Positions 7,222-14,251 of a stretch of DNA of 32,967 nt are shown piece by piece; within the stretch, counting starts at the first letter, position 1, and each line of letters opens with the position of its first letter. The position numbers and the translations under genes were made by a program. The notes beneath the pieces are model-generated. The model ran no database searches. It had not been told where the DNA came from and worked only from the letters and a program-made list of their open reading frames with translations. The DNA is from Flavobacteriales bacterium (GTDB taxonomy: Bacteria; Bacteroidota; Bacteroidia; Flavobacteriales_D; Sanyastnellaceae): assembly GCA_029245065.1 (NCBI GenBank), contig JAQWQB010000118.1, positions 1-32,967 of the forward strand. Reading direction: 5' to 3'.

Positions 7222-8364
7222 TTATATACTTGCGAATTCAACCAGTTCAATCAACGTGTTGTTGATCAAGAATTCAATGGTGGCATCAATGTCTTCTTCT
7301 GTCGTTTCATAGAAGTTGTCACCTAACAGGTCATACGCTTCTTGCACTTGAGCGGGCGTCAATGCTAGGTCAGTTCTGTTGTGAAGCAAGTTGCCGATGA
7401 AAGCGCGTGCTTCGCTTAGTTCATGGCACTTAAGCGCGGCATCGTCTATGTTTTCTTTTGCATCTTTCAGGTAACTCAACGCTGTCCCGACAATGGCACG
7501 GTGCCATTGTGTTCGCAACGCATCTGTGTGTGTGCTTACGTCTTCGTTACCTGTAATAGCGGCTCTTGTTGCAAGAAAGGCATCCATGATCGTGTTAGTA
7601 CCCAGGGCTGCATCTCTGGAGTTGCAGTATTTCCCATGAAAACGCACACCATCTGTATTCGAAGGGAAGTCAGTTGGAATTCCGAAGTACCCAAATGCTT
7701 CGTCAAATTTATGCTCTGCTTCGGTGTAGTACTTTCCTTCAGCAGCATCTGTTATCGTCACGTTATCATAAGAACCCGCTTCCGTTCCGTCGATGTAGGT
7801 AGCCATCGCTTGGTAGTACAACACATCTCCCATCAATCCTTTTTCAATGAGCTGAATGTGTTCCATTCCATTTTCATCAAGCAAGTAGGCTTTGGTATTG
7901 TTGGTGGTACTAGTAACTACACCCGCTGTTCCGTTGGAACCTTCAACTGTGCTCATTGAGGCGGTTTCCAAGGCCGTGAAGTAGTCTAAATAAATATCTA
8001 ATGTTCCAAGAAAACACTTGTTCTGTAGTTGTTTTCCACTCACTGCTGCATCTGCGGTGAAGTGAACCGAACCGTTGCCATCTCCATTAGAAAACATATC
8101 CAACAGTACTGCTGCGTCAACTACCGTATTGGGCGTATTGCCCGTTTTCATGTACGCAGTAAGTTCCTCCAATTGATTCAATCGAGCTGTTTGACCTGAA
8201 TAAGACACCGTACTATTGCCATCTCTAAGAAAGCAGTACGTTCCTGTTTCACATGTTAAACTCTCTGTAGTTGTGGTGTCTTCGCACACTACGGGGTCGT
8301 CTTTCTTACAAGCTGACAGACCTATTACAACGATTCCTATTGCTACCCAGTTTTTCTTCATCAT
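7222..8364 (-). CDS. DUF4856 lipoprotein
   Basis: A 380-residue predicted lipoprotein: MMKKNWVAIGIVVIGLSAC with lipobox LSAC, then a Cys-containing, Thr-rich linker. The body (YSGQTARLNQLEELTAYMKTG and later helical segments, ending YETTEEDIDATIEFLINNTLIELVEF) matches the DUF4856 family as I recall it. DUF4856 proteins are found in Bacteroidota, often next to imelysin genes, and are thought to belong to surface metal-binding or uptake units; no biochemical role is established to my knowledge. It is the first gene of the operon. The start is ATG at 8364 (or the adjacent ATG at 8361); a longer open frame upstream begins before the predicted promoter and would bury the lipoprotein leader. A promoter-like pair (TTG, 20 nt, CATTTTTG) sits 32 nt upstream. 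Confidence 0.85.
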   Translation of the reverse strand: MMKKNWVAIGIVVIGLSACKKDDPVVCEDTTTTESLTCETGTYCFLRDGNSTVSYSGQTARLNQLEELTAYMKTGNTPNTVVDAAVLLDMFSNGDGNGSVHFTADAAVSGKQLQNKCFLGTLDIYLDYFTALETASMSTVEGSNGTAGVVTSTTNNTKAYLLDENGMEHIQLIEKGLMGDVLYYQAMATYIDGTEAGSYDNVTITDAAEGKYYTEAEHKFDEAFGYFGIPTDFPSNTDGVRFHGKYCNSRDAALGTNTIMDAFLATRAAITGNEDVSTHTDALRTQWHRAIVGTALSYLKDAKENIDDAALKCHELSEARAFIGNLLHNRTDLALTPAQVQEAYDLLGDNFYETTEEDIDATIEFLINNTLIELVEFASI

Positions 8365-8396
8365 TCCCTTACTTAGATTCGTTTTAAATAACACTG

Positions 8397-8427
8397 CAAA
8401 AATGGGATGAACAACGGGGCTACCCAA
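8397..8427 (-). promoter_or_regulatory. Putative promoter of the imelysin/TonB operon
   Basis: On the minus strand, TTG (8427-8425) is followed after exactly 20 nt by CATTTTTG (8404-8397). This matches the Bacteroidota pattern TTG-N17-23-TAnnTTTG with one mismatch. The box ends 32 nt before the DUF4856 ATG. An inverted repeat, CCATA-TT-TATGG (8430-8441), lies immediately upstream of the -33. Confidence 0.45.
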
Positions 8428-8461
8428 TACCATATTTATGGGATAAACACCTTCATTTGTG

Positions 8462-8476
8462 TTATCATACTGATAA
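8462..8476. promoter_or_regulatory. Perfect 6-3-6 palindrome, candidate operator
   Basis: TTATCATACTGATAA: arms TTATCA and TGATAA separated by TAC. It lies in the 297-bp divergent gap between the metal-uptake operon (minus) and the 125-residue gene (plus), about 35 nt upstream of the putative -33 of the operon. The arms contain GATAA/TTATC, as in Fur-type boxes, but the arrangement is not the classical Fur 7-1-7 consensus. Operator function is an inference. Confidence 0.35.
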
Positions 8477-8661
8477 ATAAGTGGTTAGGAAATGAGGCGA
8501 TTTTGCAAATACCCTGTTTGTGGTATGGGAAACTTCTCATAATGGGAGAAAGCGTTCAAATGTTGGAGGGTTTTTTGACTAGATGAAAATGTATGTGTCT
8601 GATATACAGTGGTTAAAGGGTGTATTCGTTCTTTGGCACACCTATTGGACAGGGGGCAGTG

Positions 8662-9039
8662 ATGTACAAACACGCATACATACTAAGCAATAATGCACCA
8701 CTTGGAGATTTCGTTGCCAAACGATTGAAACAAGCAAGTGGAATAAACGCTTCTATCCTAGGTCCAGAACGAATGAATGGCCAGCAAGGACGATTCTTAA
8801 TCCTGGTAGAAAGTGTTTTGGTTAATACATCTGGGGGAAATCTGTCGATTGAGCAACTAAAGGCACGGTACGAGTATGCTGATGTAATTGTTTTCGGTAA
8901 TGAGGATGGACACGCCAATCAACGATACATTCTTTCTGGAGCCCGCGACTTCCTCACTGGGCGAATGTTGACTTCCCCTGAATTCGTTAAGTACTTAAAA
9001 CTTCGAATCGAACGCGACTGGCATCCTGCCATCAATTGA
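8662..9039 (+). CDS. Hypothetical protein, possible small alpha/beta fold (125 aa)
   Basis: A 125-residue soluble protein that I do not recognise. The preferred start is the ATG at 8662 (MYKHAYILSNNAPLGDF); a frame-open ATG at 8620 would add 14 residues with no family signal. Alternating strands and helices can be seen: AYILSN, then a helix, INASILG, GRFLILVESVLVN, a helix (SIEQLKARYEY), ADVIVFGNEDG, and a basic helical C-terminus (FVKYLKLRIERDW). This could be a small Rossmann-like or receiver-like fold, but no catalytic motif is evident. There is no signal peptide. It diverges from the metal-uptake operon across a 297-bp gap with a palindrome. Its stop overlaps the convergent EEP-family gene by 8 nt. 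The opposite-strand frame here is shorter and lacks coherent features. Confidence 0.6.
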   Translation: MYKHAYILSNNAPLGDFVAKRLKQASGINASILGPERMNGQQGRFLILVESVLVNTSGGNLSIEQLKARYEYADVIVFGNEDGHANQRYILSGARDFLTGRMLTSPEFVKYLKLRIERDWHPAIN

Positions 9040-10072
9040 TCAGCTTCACAGCTAATTTCACTGGTTGGTGATCCGAAAATTGAAATGCGAGGTCCACCAC
9101 CGAAATGGCTTCTACAGATAAGTTCGGACTCAACACAAAATGGTCAATGACAGAAGTGTAACTGTTTTCATTGTACACAGTTGTCAATTTTCTATTGGTA
9201 GGAGTAGAGGCATCCGCAACCCATCTGAAGCCTTCGGGGAGTTGATCATTGCTTAATACAAATTCATTGTAAGCGCCTGTGGTATCAATGGGCGTGTAGT
9301 TGGGAGGACACTGATTCCAGTCGCCTCCAATCACAACATAATTTCCTTTGAGGTATTCCTTTTCAGCGAACTGCATGATTTTCTTGATTTCGTTCGCCAC
9401 CATCGTTCCGGCCGTATCATAAGCTGAACAATGGGTGTTGATGACAACAAGTTCCTTTTCGTTGCTGAGTTTCACGCGCTCGCTTAAAAAACAGCGGTCT
9501 AGAAAGAAGATGCTTGTTGGCCATGAAAACTGACTATCAAAACCGTGGCGTTCATGATTGAATGACGGCAATTGAGTGAATGTTGCCAATCCAGAAACAA
9601 CTCCTCCCATAGGCTCAGTAAGTGGCATGGGAACAAAGTCAACATCATAATTCTTAGCGAATGACCATTGGTAGTCAGCAAGTTTTTGATGAATCGTTTT
9701 CATTTGATTCACGCCGTGACTTCGTTTTGCCGCGGAATCAACCTCCTGAAAGAGGAAAAAATCAATTTCTTTATTGGCTTCAATGAATGCAGTAATGCCC
9801 TCTCGGTTCTTTTGTACCAGTTCTTCTGTTTGGATCACTGTTTTTCCTCCGTCGTAGAAGAAGTCTGTTTCTTCTCCTAATCCGGTAAACCCAATATTCC
9901 AAGTAACGAACGTGAAGATGCTATCTGGTACTGCCGTCCCTTCCCCTTGATGCTCTAGTGTAATAAGTGCTCCTGGTTCGTAATCAGTAACCGTTCCCCA
10001 AATGAGCACGCCTGCAATGTAGAGCCCAAAGGGAAGTGCAATAACCAAGATGAATTTGATGATTTTCTTCAT
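9032..10072 (-). CDS. Membrane-anchored endonuclease/exonuclease/phosphatase (EEP) family protein
   Basis: A 346-residue EEP-superfamily hydrolase. The first ~28 residues form a basic-hydrophobic membrane anchor or uncleaved signal, so the catalytic domain lies outside the cytoplasm. Metal-dependent hydrolase motifs appear in order: TWNIG (57-61, Asn59), FQEVD (108-112, Glu110), INTHCS, GGDWNQ, SVIDHFVLS and FSDHQPV. The His/Asp pairs match the DNase I/sphingomyelinase-type fold. The substrate may be a phospholipid or phosphoinositide-like phosphodiester rather than DNA, given the export signal and the co-transcribed lipase-like gene; this is inference. The start at 10072 (MKKIIKF) overlaps the hydrolase stop by 4 nt (ATGA). 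It ends the lipocalin/hydrolase/EEP operon and converges with the 125-residue gene. Confidence 0.85.
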   Translation of the reverse strand: MKKIIKFILVIALPFGLYIAGVLIWGTVTDYEPGALITLEHQGEGTAVPDSIFTFVTWNIGFTGLGEETDFFYDGGKTVIQTEELVQKNREGITAFIEANKEIDFFLFQEVDSAAKRSHGVNQMKTIHQKLADYQWSFAKNYDVDFVPMPLTEPMGGVVSGLATFTQLPSFNHERHGFDSQFSWPTSIFFLDRCFLSERVKLSNEKELVVINTHCSAYDTAGTMVANEIKKIMQFAEKEYLKGNYVVIGGDWNQCPPNYTPIDTTGAYNEFVLSNDQLPEGFRWVADASTPTNRKLTTVYNENSYTSVIDHFVLSPNLSVEAISVVDLAFQFSDHQPVKLAVKLIN

Positions 10073-10962
10073 GATGGCTGCTTCAAAAAGGAGAGAATAT
10101 CTTGCGTTACTTCTTGGGCGCATGAATCATTCAATAATTCATGTCGGCCTTGGGGATAAATCTTTTGTGTGAGAAGGGAAGTTTGCTGTTGAATGGCTGC
10201 AACCACTTTTTCAGCCCCTTTTTGGTATTCCACAACTGGATCATCCTCACCTGCAATGTAAAGAATGGGCAGTTCAGTGGGTAGTTCAACTAGGTTTTTA
10301 TGAACTGCATCAGTCATTCTCGCTAGGTTCGTGAAGAATCCAATGGTAAACACTTCGCCGCAGTCGGGATCATTGATGTACCAATCGACCTCCTGCGTTT
10401 CCCGAGACAACCAATCGAATTTCGTTCGAGGTGAAGAGATTCCTTTGCTGAATTTCCCGAAAGTTAGTCCGTCCATAAAAGGAGAGGCTGTTTCCGTTCC
10501 GAATACCTTTCCCATAATGGAGCCCATGATTTTCCCCGCATGCACCAATGCACCAGGATGGGGAGGGAAAGCTGAGATAATGAGTTTGTCGAGCGCTACA
10601 TTTTTTCGCTCTGCAAGTCCCATGCTGAGGATAGACCCCATACTATGACCGAATAGAATCAGAGGTGATTGACCATCACGAACTTCTAATAAGTACGCTT
10701 CAATCACATCGATGACGCCGTTCCAATCAAATGGGGCGAAGGAGCCTCTGAGGCCGTTTTCTTCGCTTGTTGCGCCGTGTCCAGGGAGGTCAAGCGCAAA
10801 CACAGAAATACCTTGGGCATTCAATGCGTTGGCAAAACGATCATAGCGAACGGCTTTTTCGGCCATGCCATGAACAACAACGAGTCGTTGAGTTTCGGCA
10901 TCTGCTTGCCAGCTATAGCTTGCGAGTTTAACCCCTTTGAATGTGAAGGTTCTTTGAATCAT
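10069..10962 (-). CDS. Alpha/beta hydrolase, monoacylglycerol-lipase-like
   Basis: A 297-residue cytosolic alpha/beta hydrolase of the Hydrolase_4 (serine aminopeptidase S33/monoglyceride lipase) type. The oxyanion-hole block VVHGMAEKAVRYDRF (28-42) is followed by ALDLPGHGATS (56-66). The nucleophile elbow is GHSMGS (Ser107), the acid is in AGEDDPV (Asp240 or 241), and the base is in GRHELL (His274). The family usually hydrolyses monoacylglycerols, lysophospholipids or other carboxyl esters; the actual substrate is unknown. No signal peptide is seen. The ATG shares one base with the stop of the lipocalin-like gene (TAATG), and the stop overlaps the EEP gene, so the three products are probably made together. 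Confidence 0.88.
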   Translation of the reverse strand: MIQRTFTFKGVKLASYSWQADAETQRLVVVHGMAEKAVRYDRFANALNAQGISVFALDLPGHGATSEENGLRGSFAPFDWNGVIDVIEAYLLEVRDGQSPLILFGHSMGSILSMGLAERKNVALDKLIISAFPPHPGALVHAGKIMGSIMGKVFGTETASPFMDGLTFGKFSKGISSPRTKFDWLSRETQEVDWYINDPDCGEVFTIGFFTNLARMTDAVHKNLVELPTELPILYIAGEDDPVVEYQKGAEKVVAAIQQQTSLLTQKIYPQGRHELLNDSCAQEVTQDILSFLKQPS

Positions 10963-11339
10963 TACTTAGAGAGGACGAAATGCATTTTATCTCCCTTGAT
11001 GACCATTTCATTGGTCTCCGCATCGTAGGATTCAACATCGAATAACATTTGATCACCGCGCTGGTCAATCATTGTAATCGTAGTTGTTTCTTCGTCGTAC
11101 GTGTATTTACCCGTTTCTGTCCTTCCCAAAAGCGTTAGGTGACATTCACCATGGGCTCCAAATTCGAACATAAGATCTCCGAACATCTTCTTACTGATCT
11201 CTTTGCTTTCCGCGTCCATCGTTTCGAGCACAGAATCAGGCAGGCGGTCGAAGCCCCATTTCCCAACTAGTTCGTCGGCAGATTGCGCATTTACGAGGCA
11301 TGCGAAGCATAAAAGAAAAGAAGTGACAAGTAATTTCAT
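10962..11339 (-). CDS. Exported lipocalin-like small protein
   Basis: A 125-residue exported protein: signal peptide to about residue 18 (LLCFACLVNAQ), then GKWGFDRLPDS, a helical segment (ETMDAESKEISKKMFGDL) and repeated beta strands (MFEFGAHGECHLTLLG, GKYTYDEETTTITMI, QMLFDVESYD, NEMVIKGDKMHFVLSK). The opening 'VGKW' plus antiparallel strands is the usual look of the small lipocalin-like domains of Bacteroidota. Such domains often bind hydrophobic ligands. It is first in the operon with the alpha/beta hydrolase and EEP protein, which fits, but does not prove, a lipid-handling role. Not assigned to a numbered family with certainty. Confidence 0.75.
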   Translation of the reverse strand: MKLLVTSFLLCFACLVNAQSADELVGKWGFDRLPDSVLETMDAESKEISKKMFGDLMFEFGAHGECHLTLLGRTETGKYTYDEETTTITMIDQRGDQMLFDVESYDAETNEMVIKGDKMHFVLSK

Positions 11340-11395
11340 AGTTAGTTGATTTGGAGAGAATATACGAATTAGCGCCTAAGTTCAATGGTTTTTGG

Positions 11396-11403
11396 CACAT
11401 TTG
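11396..11403 (+). promoter_or_regulatory. Putative -7-like element for the methyltransferase gene
   Basis: CACATTTG, one mismatch from TAnnTTTG, ends 11 nt before the ATG at 11415 and 20 nt before the ATG at 11424. It lies downstream of the ATG at 11385, so if it is real the longer start cannot be used. Confidence 0.3.
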
Positions 11404-11414
11404 CAATCGAGGTT

Positions 11415-12314
11415 ATGAGTGAAATGAAAAAACATGTTCGGTGCATTTCGTGCAATAGTGACAATCTGCGTTCAAAACGAGGGTATGAACGTCATGCGCT
11501 AGTTCACTGTGGATCATGTGGATTGCATTTCATTGAACAGATTCCGACACAAGAAGAGCTCACTGCCTTTTATGCGAAGTACGCGTATTCAAAAGACCCG
11601 TGGATTTCTCCCATCACCATCAAGCGTTACCACACCTTGTTAGATCAGTTCGAACCGTATCGAAAGACGAACAAACTCTTGGACGTTGGCTGTGGCGCCG
11701 GACATTTTCTAAACGTAGCGAAAGAGCGAGGGTGGGAAGTGCACGGAACAGAGTATTCTCCTGCGGCCATCGCCTTGTGCGAAGCCAAAGGGATTGAAAT
11801 GAAGTCAGGAGCGTTGAACCCAGCCGATTTCGACCTATCCTCGTTTGATGTTATTACCAGTTTTGAAGTGCTAGAGCACATTAATAATCCACAAGAGGAT
11901 ACTGGTTCCATTGAGAAACTCCTTCGCCCTGGAGGCATGCACTATTTAACTACTCCCAATTTCAACGCACTATCTCGATTTTGGCTCAAAGCAGATTACA
12001 ATGTCATCGGGTATCCAGAACATTTGGCTTACTATTCGCGCGCTTCACTCAAGAAATTGATGAAGTCTTTCGACCTGAGCACCAAACGGTGTGTTACAGA
12101 GGGTATCAGTATTTCTCGGATTCGAAAAAGCAAGGGTGATGCTACTTTCAAACTGAATTCGGAAGCTGCTCCTGATGAAAACTTGCGGGCGAAAACGGAA
12201 ACCAATCCGTTTTGGAAAGGGGTGAAAAGGTTAGCAAATACGGTGTTTCGTGTAACAGGAACAGGAGTAACATTGAAAGGGTATTTCTTGAAGCCAACGA
12301 AAGCCAGCAAATGA
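11415..12314 (+). CDS. Class I SAM-dependent methyltransferase with N-terminal zinc ribbon
   Basis: A 299-residue protein from the ATG at 11415 (MSEMKKHVRC). A four-cysteine zinc ribbon opens it (CISC at 10-13, CGSC at 32-35). The methyltransferase core has motif I LLDVGCGAGHF (88-98), an acidic end of strand 2 (HGTEYSP), and FDVITSFEVLEHI, the UbiG-like motif. This is the Methyltransf_23 type often found in surface-glycan or small-molecule modification clusters. The target is unknown and no glycan genes are adjacent. The C-terminal ~60 residues are basic. A longer ATG at 11385 was rejected because it precedes the -7-like box and adds nothing to the zinc ribbon. The downstream pdxH gene starts 88 bp later. 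Confidence 0.85.
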   Translation: MSEMKKHVRCISCNSDNLRSKRGYERHALVHCGSCGLHFIEQIPTQEELTAFYAKYAYSKDPWISPITIKRYHTLLDQFEPYRKTNKLLDVGCGAGHFLNVAKERGWEVHGTEYSPAAIALCEAKGIEMKSGALNPADFDLSSFDVITSFEVLEHINNPQEDTGSIEKLLRPGGMHYLTTPNFNALSRFWLKADYNVIGYPEHLAYYSRASLKKLMKSFDLSTKRCVTEGISISRIRKSKGDATFKLNSEAAPDENLRAKTETNPFWKGVKRLANTVFRVTGTGVTLKGYFLKPTKASK

Positions 12315-12315
12315 C

Positions 12316-12329
12316 CTGATAAAAATCAG
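12316..12329 (+). terminator. Weak hairpin after the methyltransferase gene
   Basis: CTGAT-AAAA-ATCAG, a 5-bp perfect stem with a 4-nt loop, starts 1 nt after the methyltransferase stop. It is followed by CTCCTTTC rather than a T run, so termination would be inefficient. Confidence 0.25.
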
Positions 12330-12402
12330 CTCCTTTCACGCCTTTCCATCGTAATTTAGCATACCGAAATGAACGTTTTGTATATCTAAAGGTTAACTAG
12401 TC

Positions 12403-13044
12403 ATGAGTGATTTAAAGACAGTTCGAAAAGACTATGATAGTCGCCAGTTATTGGAATCAACCATCAACAAAGATCCATTTGCATTGGTTGAGTCTTGGTT
12501 GAAAGACGCCAAGGAACATGCCGGTCTAGATTACAACGCCATGACATTTGCCACTACTGATGAGGCTGGGTTTCCGAACTTAAGAACGGTGTTGCTCAGA
12601 GGCTTTAGCAGAGATGGGATTTCATTCTATACGAACTACACGAGTAGCAAGGCGAAAGAGATCGAAAAGAATAACAAGGTTGGCGTCAACTTCTTTTGGA
12701 AAGAACTCGAGCGACAAATCCGCATGAAAGGAATTGTCAAAAAAGCGCCCGAAGCAGATTCTGACGCTTATTTTGCTTCTAGGCCTAGAGCAAGTCAACT
12801 TGGCGCTTGGGTAAGTGATCAAAGCAGTATCATTGAAAACAGGGAAGTGCTGGATCAACTCAAAAAAGAAGTTGAAGAGCGCTTTGAAGGGAAGGATGTA
12901 ACGCGTCCGCCTTTCTGGGGTGGATACACCATTCAAATCACCTACTTCGAATTCTGGCAGGGAAGACCAGGTCGTTTGCACGATCGCATTGCTTTCATGA
13001 TGAACGCAGACGGTGAGTGGTTTCTAGAACGACTAGCTCCTTAA
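12403..13044 (+). CDS. pdxH: Pyridoxamine 5'-phosphate oxidase
   Basis: A 213-residue FMN enzyme that oxidises pyridoxine or pyridoxamine 5'-phosphate to pyridoxal 5'-phosphate, the last step of PLP synthesis and salvage. Length and motifs fit PdxH throughout: RTVLLRGF (FMN/PLP contact), FYTNYTSSKAKEIEKN, WKELERQIRMKG, the ASRPRASQLGAWVSDQS block, RPPFWGGY, and the C-terminal FWQGRPGRLHDRI followed by W.LERLAP. The start is ATG at 12403. It follows the methyltransferase gene in the same direction; co-transcription is possible given the weak hairpin between them. Its TAA overlaps the TAA of the convergent RlmI-type gene within the palindrome TTAA. Confidence 0.96.
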   Translation: MSDLKTVRKDYDSRQLLESTINKDPFALVESWLKDAKEHAGLDYNAMTFATTDEAGFPNLRTVLLRGFSRDGISFYTNYTSSKAKEIEKNNKVGVNFFWKELERQIRMKGIVKKAPEADSDAYFASRPRASQLGAWVSDQSSIIENREVLDQLKKEVEERFEGKDVTRPPFWGGYTIQITYFEFWQGRPGRLHDRIAFMMNADGEWFLERLAP

Positions 13045-14237
13045 TCAACTCGTACAACCAAGCCTTTTAAGTATTCTCCTTCTGGATGAAATGCATTCAC
13101 TGGGTGATCAGCCGGTTGATGCAACTGGTGAAGAATACGCACTTTTCGTCCGGCTTCCATGGCAGCTGAAATCACAGTGTGATTGAAAAGCTGCTTGTCT
13201 ACTGCCTGGCTGCATGAAAACGTGAACAGCAATCCGCCCGGCTTGATCTGCTTCATGGCCAACGCATTAATCCGCTTATAACCTTGCACGGCCTTGTGCC
13301 TCGCTTTTAAGTGCTTCGCGAAAGCAGGTGGATCCAAAATGATGATGTCGTAATCTTCTTCAATGTCCTTTAGATACTGAACAGCGTCTGCTTGAATTAC
13401 AGCGTGTTTGTCTCCTTCAAATCCATTGAGTGCCACATTCTGATTCGCTAATTCCAACGCGGGTCCAGAGCTATCCAGACTGTGTACGAGTGTAGCATCC
13501 GCCGCCAATGAATAAACCGAGAATCCGCCTGTATAAGAAAAGGTGTTCAATACTTTCTTTCCCTTTGACAAACTACCTAAGAGGGCTCTGTTTTCCCGCT
13601 GATCAATGAAGAACCCTGTTTTCTGTCCGTTCACCCAATCAATGTTGAATTTCAATCCGTTTTCCAAAGCTATTTTCCCGTCTGTTTCGTCGCCAAATAG
13701 AAAGCCGTTGGTTGTTTTTAGGGAAGAAGAGCGAGGAAGGGTATCTTCACTCTTATTGTAAATAGACGTACAGTTGTCGCCGTATATTTCTTTCAAACTT
13801 TCAGCAATACCGTCTAAATAGTGCAGCATTCCTTCGGTGTGCACTTGGATGACCAAGGCGCCGTCATAATGGTCAATGATCAATCCTGGAAAACCATCTC
13901 CTTCGCCATGAATTAATCGGTAGCAATTGGTCGAGTCATTTCCAGCCAAATTCAGCTGCAGGCGCACATCAAAAGCATTTTGCAAGCGTTCATGCCACCA
14001 ACGTTCCGTAGGTGCTTCTTCGCCAAAATGGGTTAACCTAACAGCAATGGAAGCTCCAGGAGTGAACAGTCCATGGCCCAAGGTGATGCCTCCTGTTTCC
14101 GCAATGCGAATCATTTCACCTGCAACAGGATCCCCCTCTAAGTAGGCGATGGCTCCTGAGAACACCCACGGGTGAAAACGTTTGATTGAATGGCTTTTCT
14201 TGGCCTTAATGAAAGCGGTGGTCTGAATATTTTCCAT
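13041..14237 (-). CDS. rlmI: RlmI-type 23S rRNA methyltransferase (PUA + SAM MTase)
   Basis: A 398-residue class I methyltransferase of the RlmI/YccW family, which makes m5C in 23S rRNA (C1962 in E. coli). An N-terminal PUA domain (about 1-75: IKRFHPWVFSGAI) is followed by a linking domain with INGQKTGFFIDQR-like sequence (WVNGQKTGFFIDQRENR). The SAM-binding core has VLNTFSYTGGFSVYSLAA and the catalytic-region YDIIILDPPAFAKH; a FSCSQ near the end probably supplies the catalytic Cys. The start is ATG at 14237 (MENIQTTAF); an upstream frame-open codon overlaps the RecQ gene and adds residues without domain support. It lies 14 bp after recQ, so it is probably read from the same transcript. Assignment to RlmI versus a paralogue is by similarity of motifs only. 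Confidence 0.88.
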   Translation of the reverse strand: MENIQTTAFIKAKKSHSIKRFHPWVFSGAIAYLEGDPVAGEMIRIAETGGITLGHGLFTPGASIAVRLTHFGEEAPTERWWHERLQNAFDVRLQLNLAGNDSTNCYRLIHGEGDGFPGLIIDHYDGALVIQVHTEGMLHYLDGIAESLKEIYGDNCTSIYNKSEDTLPRSSSLKTTNGFLFGDETDGKIALENGLKFNIDWVNGQKTGFFIDQRENRALLGSLSKGKKVLNTFSYTGGFSVYSLAADATLVHSLDSSGPALELANQNVALNGFEGDKHAVIQADAVQYLKDIEEDYDIIILDPPAFAKHLKARHKAVQGYKRINALAMKQIKPGGLLFTFSCSQAVDKQLFNHTVISAAMEAGRKVRILHQLHQPADHPVNAFHPEGEYLKGLVVRVD

Positions 14238-14251
14238 GGGGGGCAAAGGTA

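Noticed and set aside
8492-8542. 16-codon Cys-containing mini-frame in the 297-bp gap
   Set aside because: It is expected by chance in this length; no supporting context.
8583-8693. 36-codon frame MKMYVSDIQWLKGV... upstream of the 125-residue gene
   Set aside because: It overlaps the start of a longer frame, has no ribosome-binding site or hydrophobic pattern, and is too short to trust.
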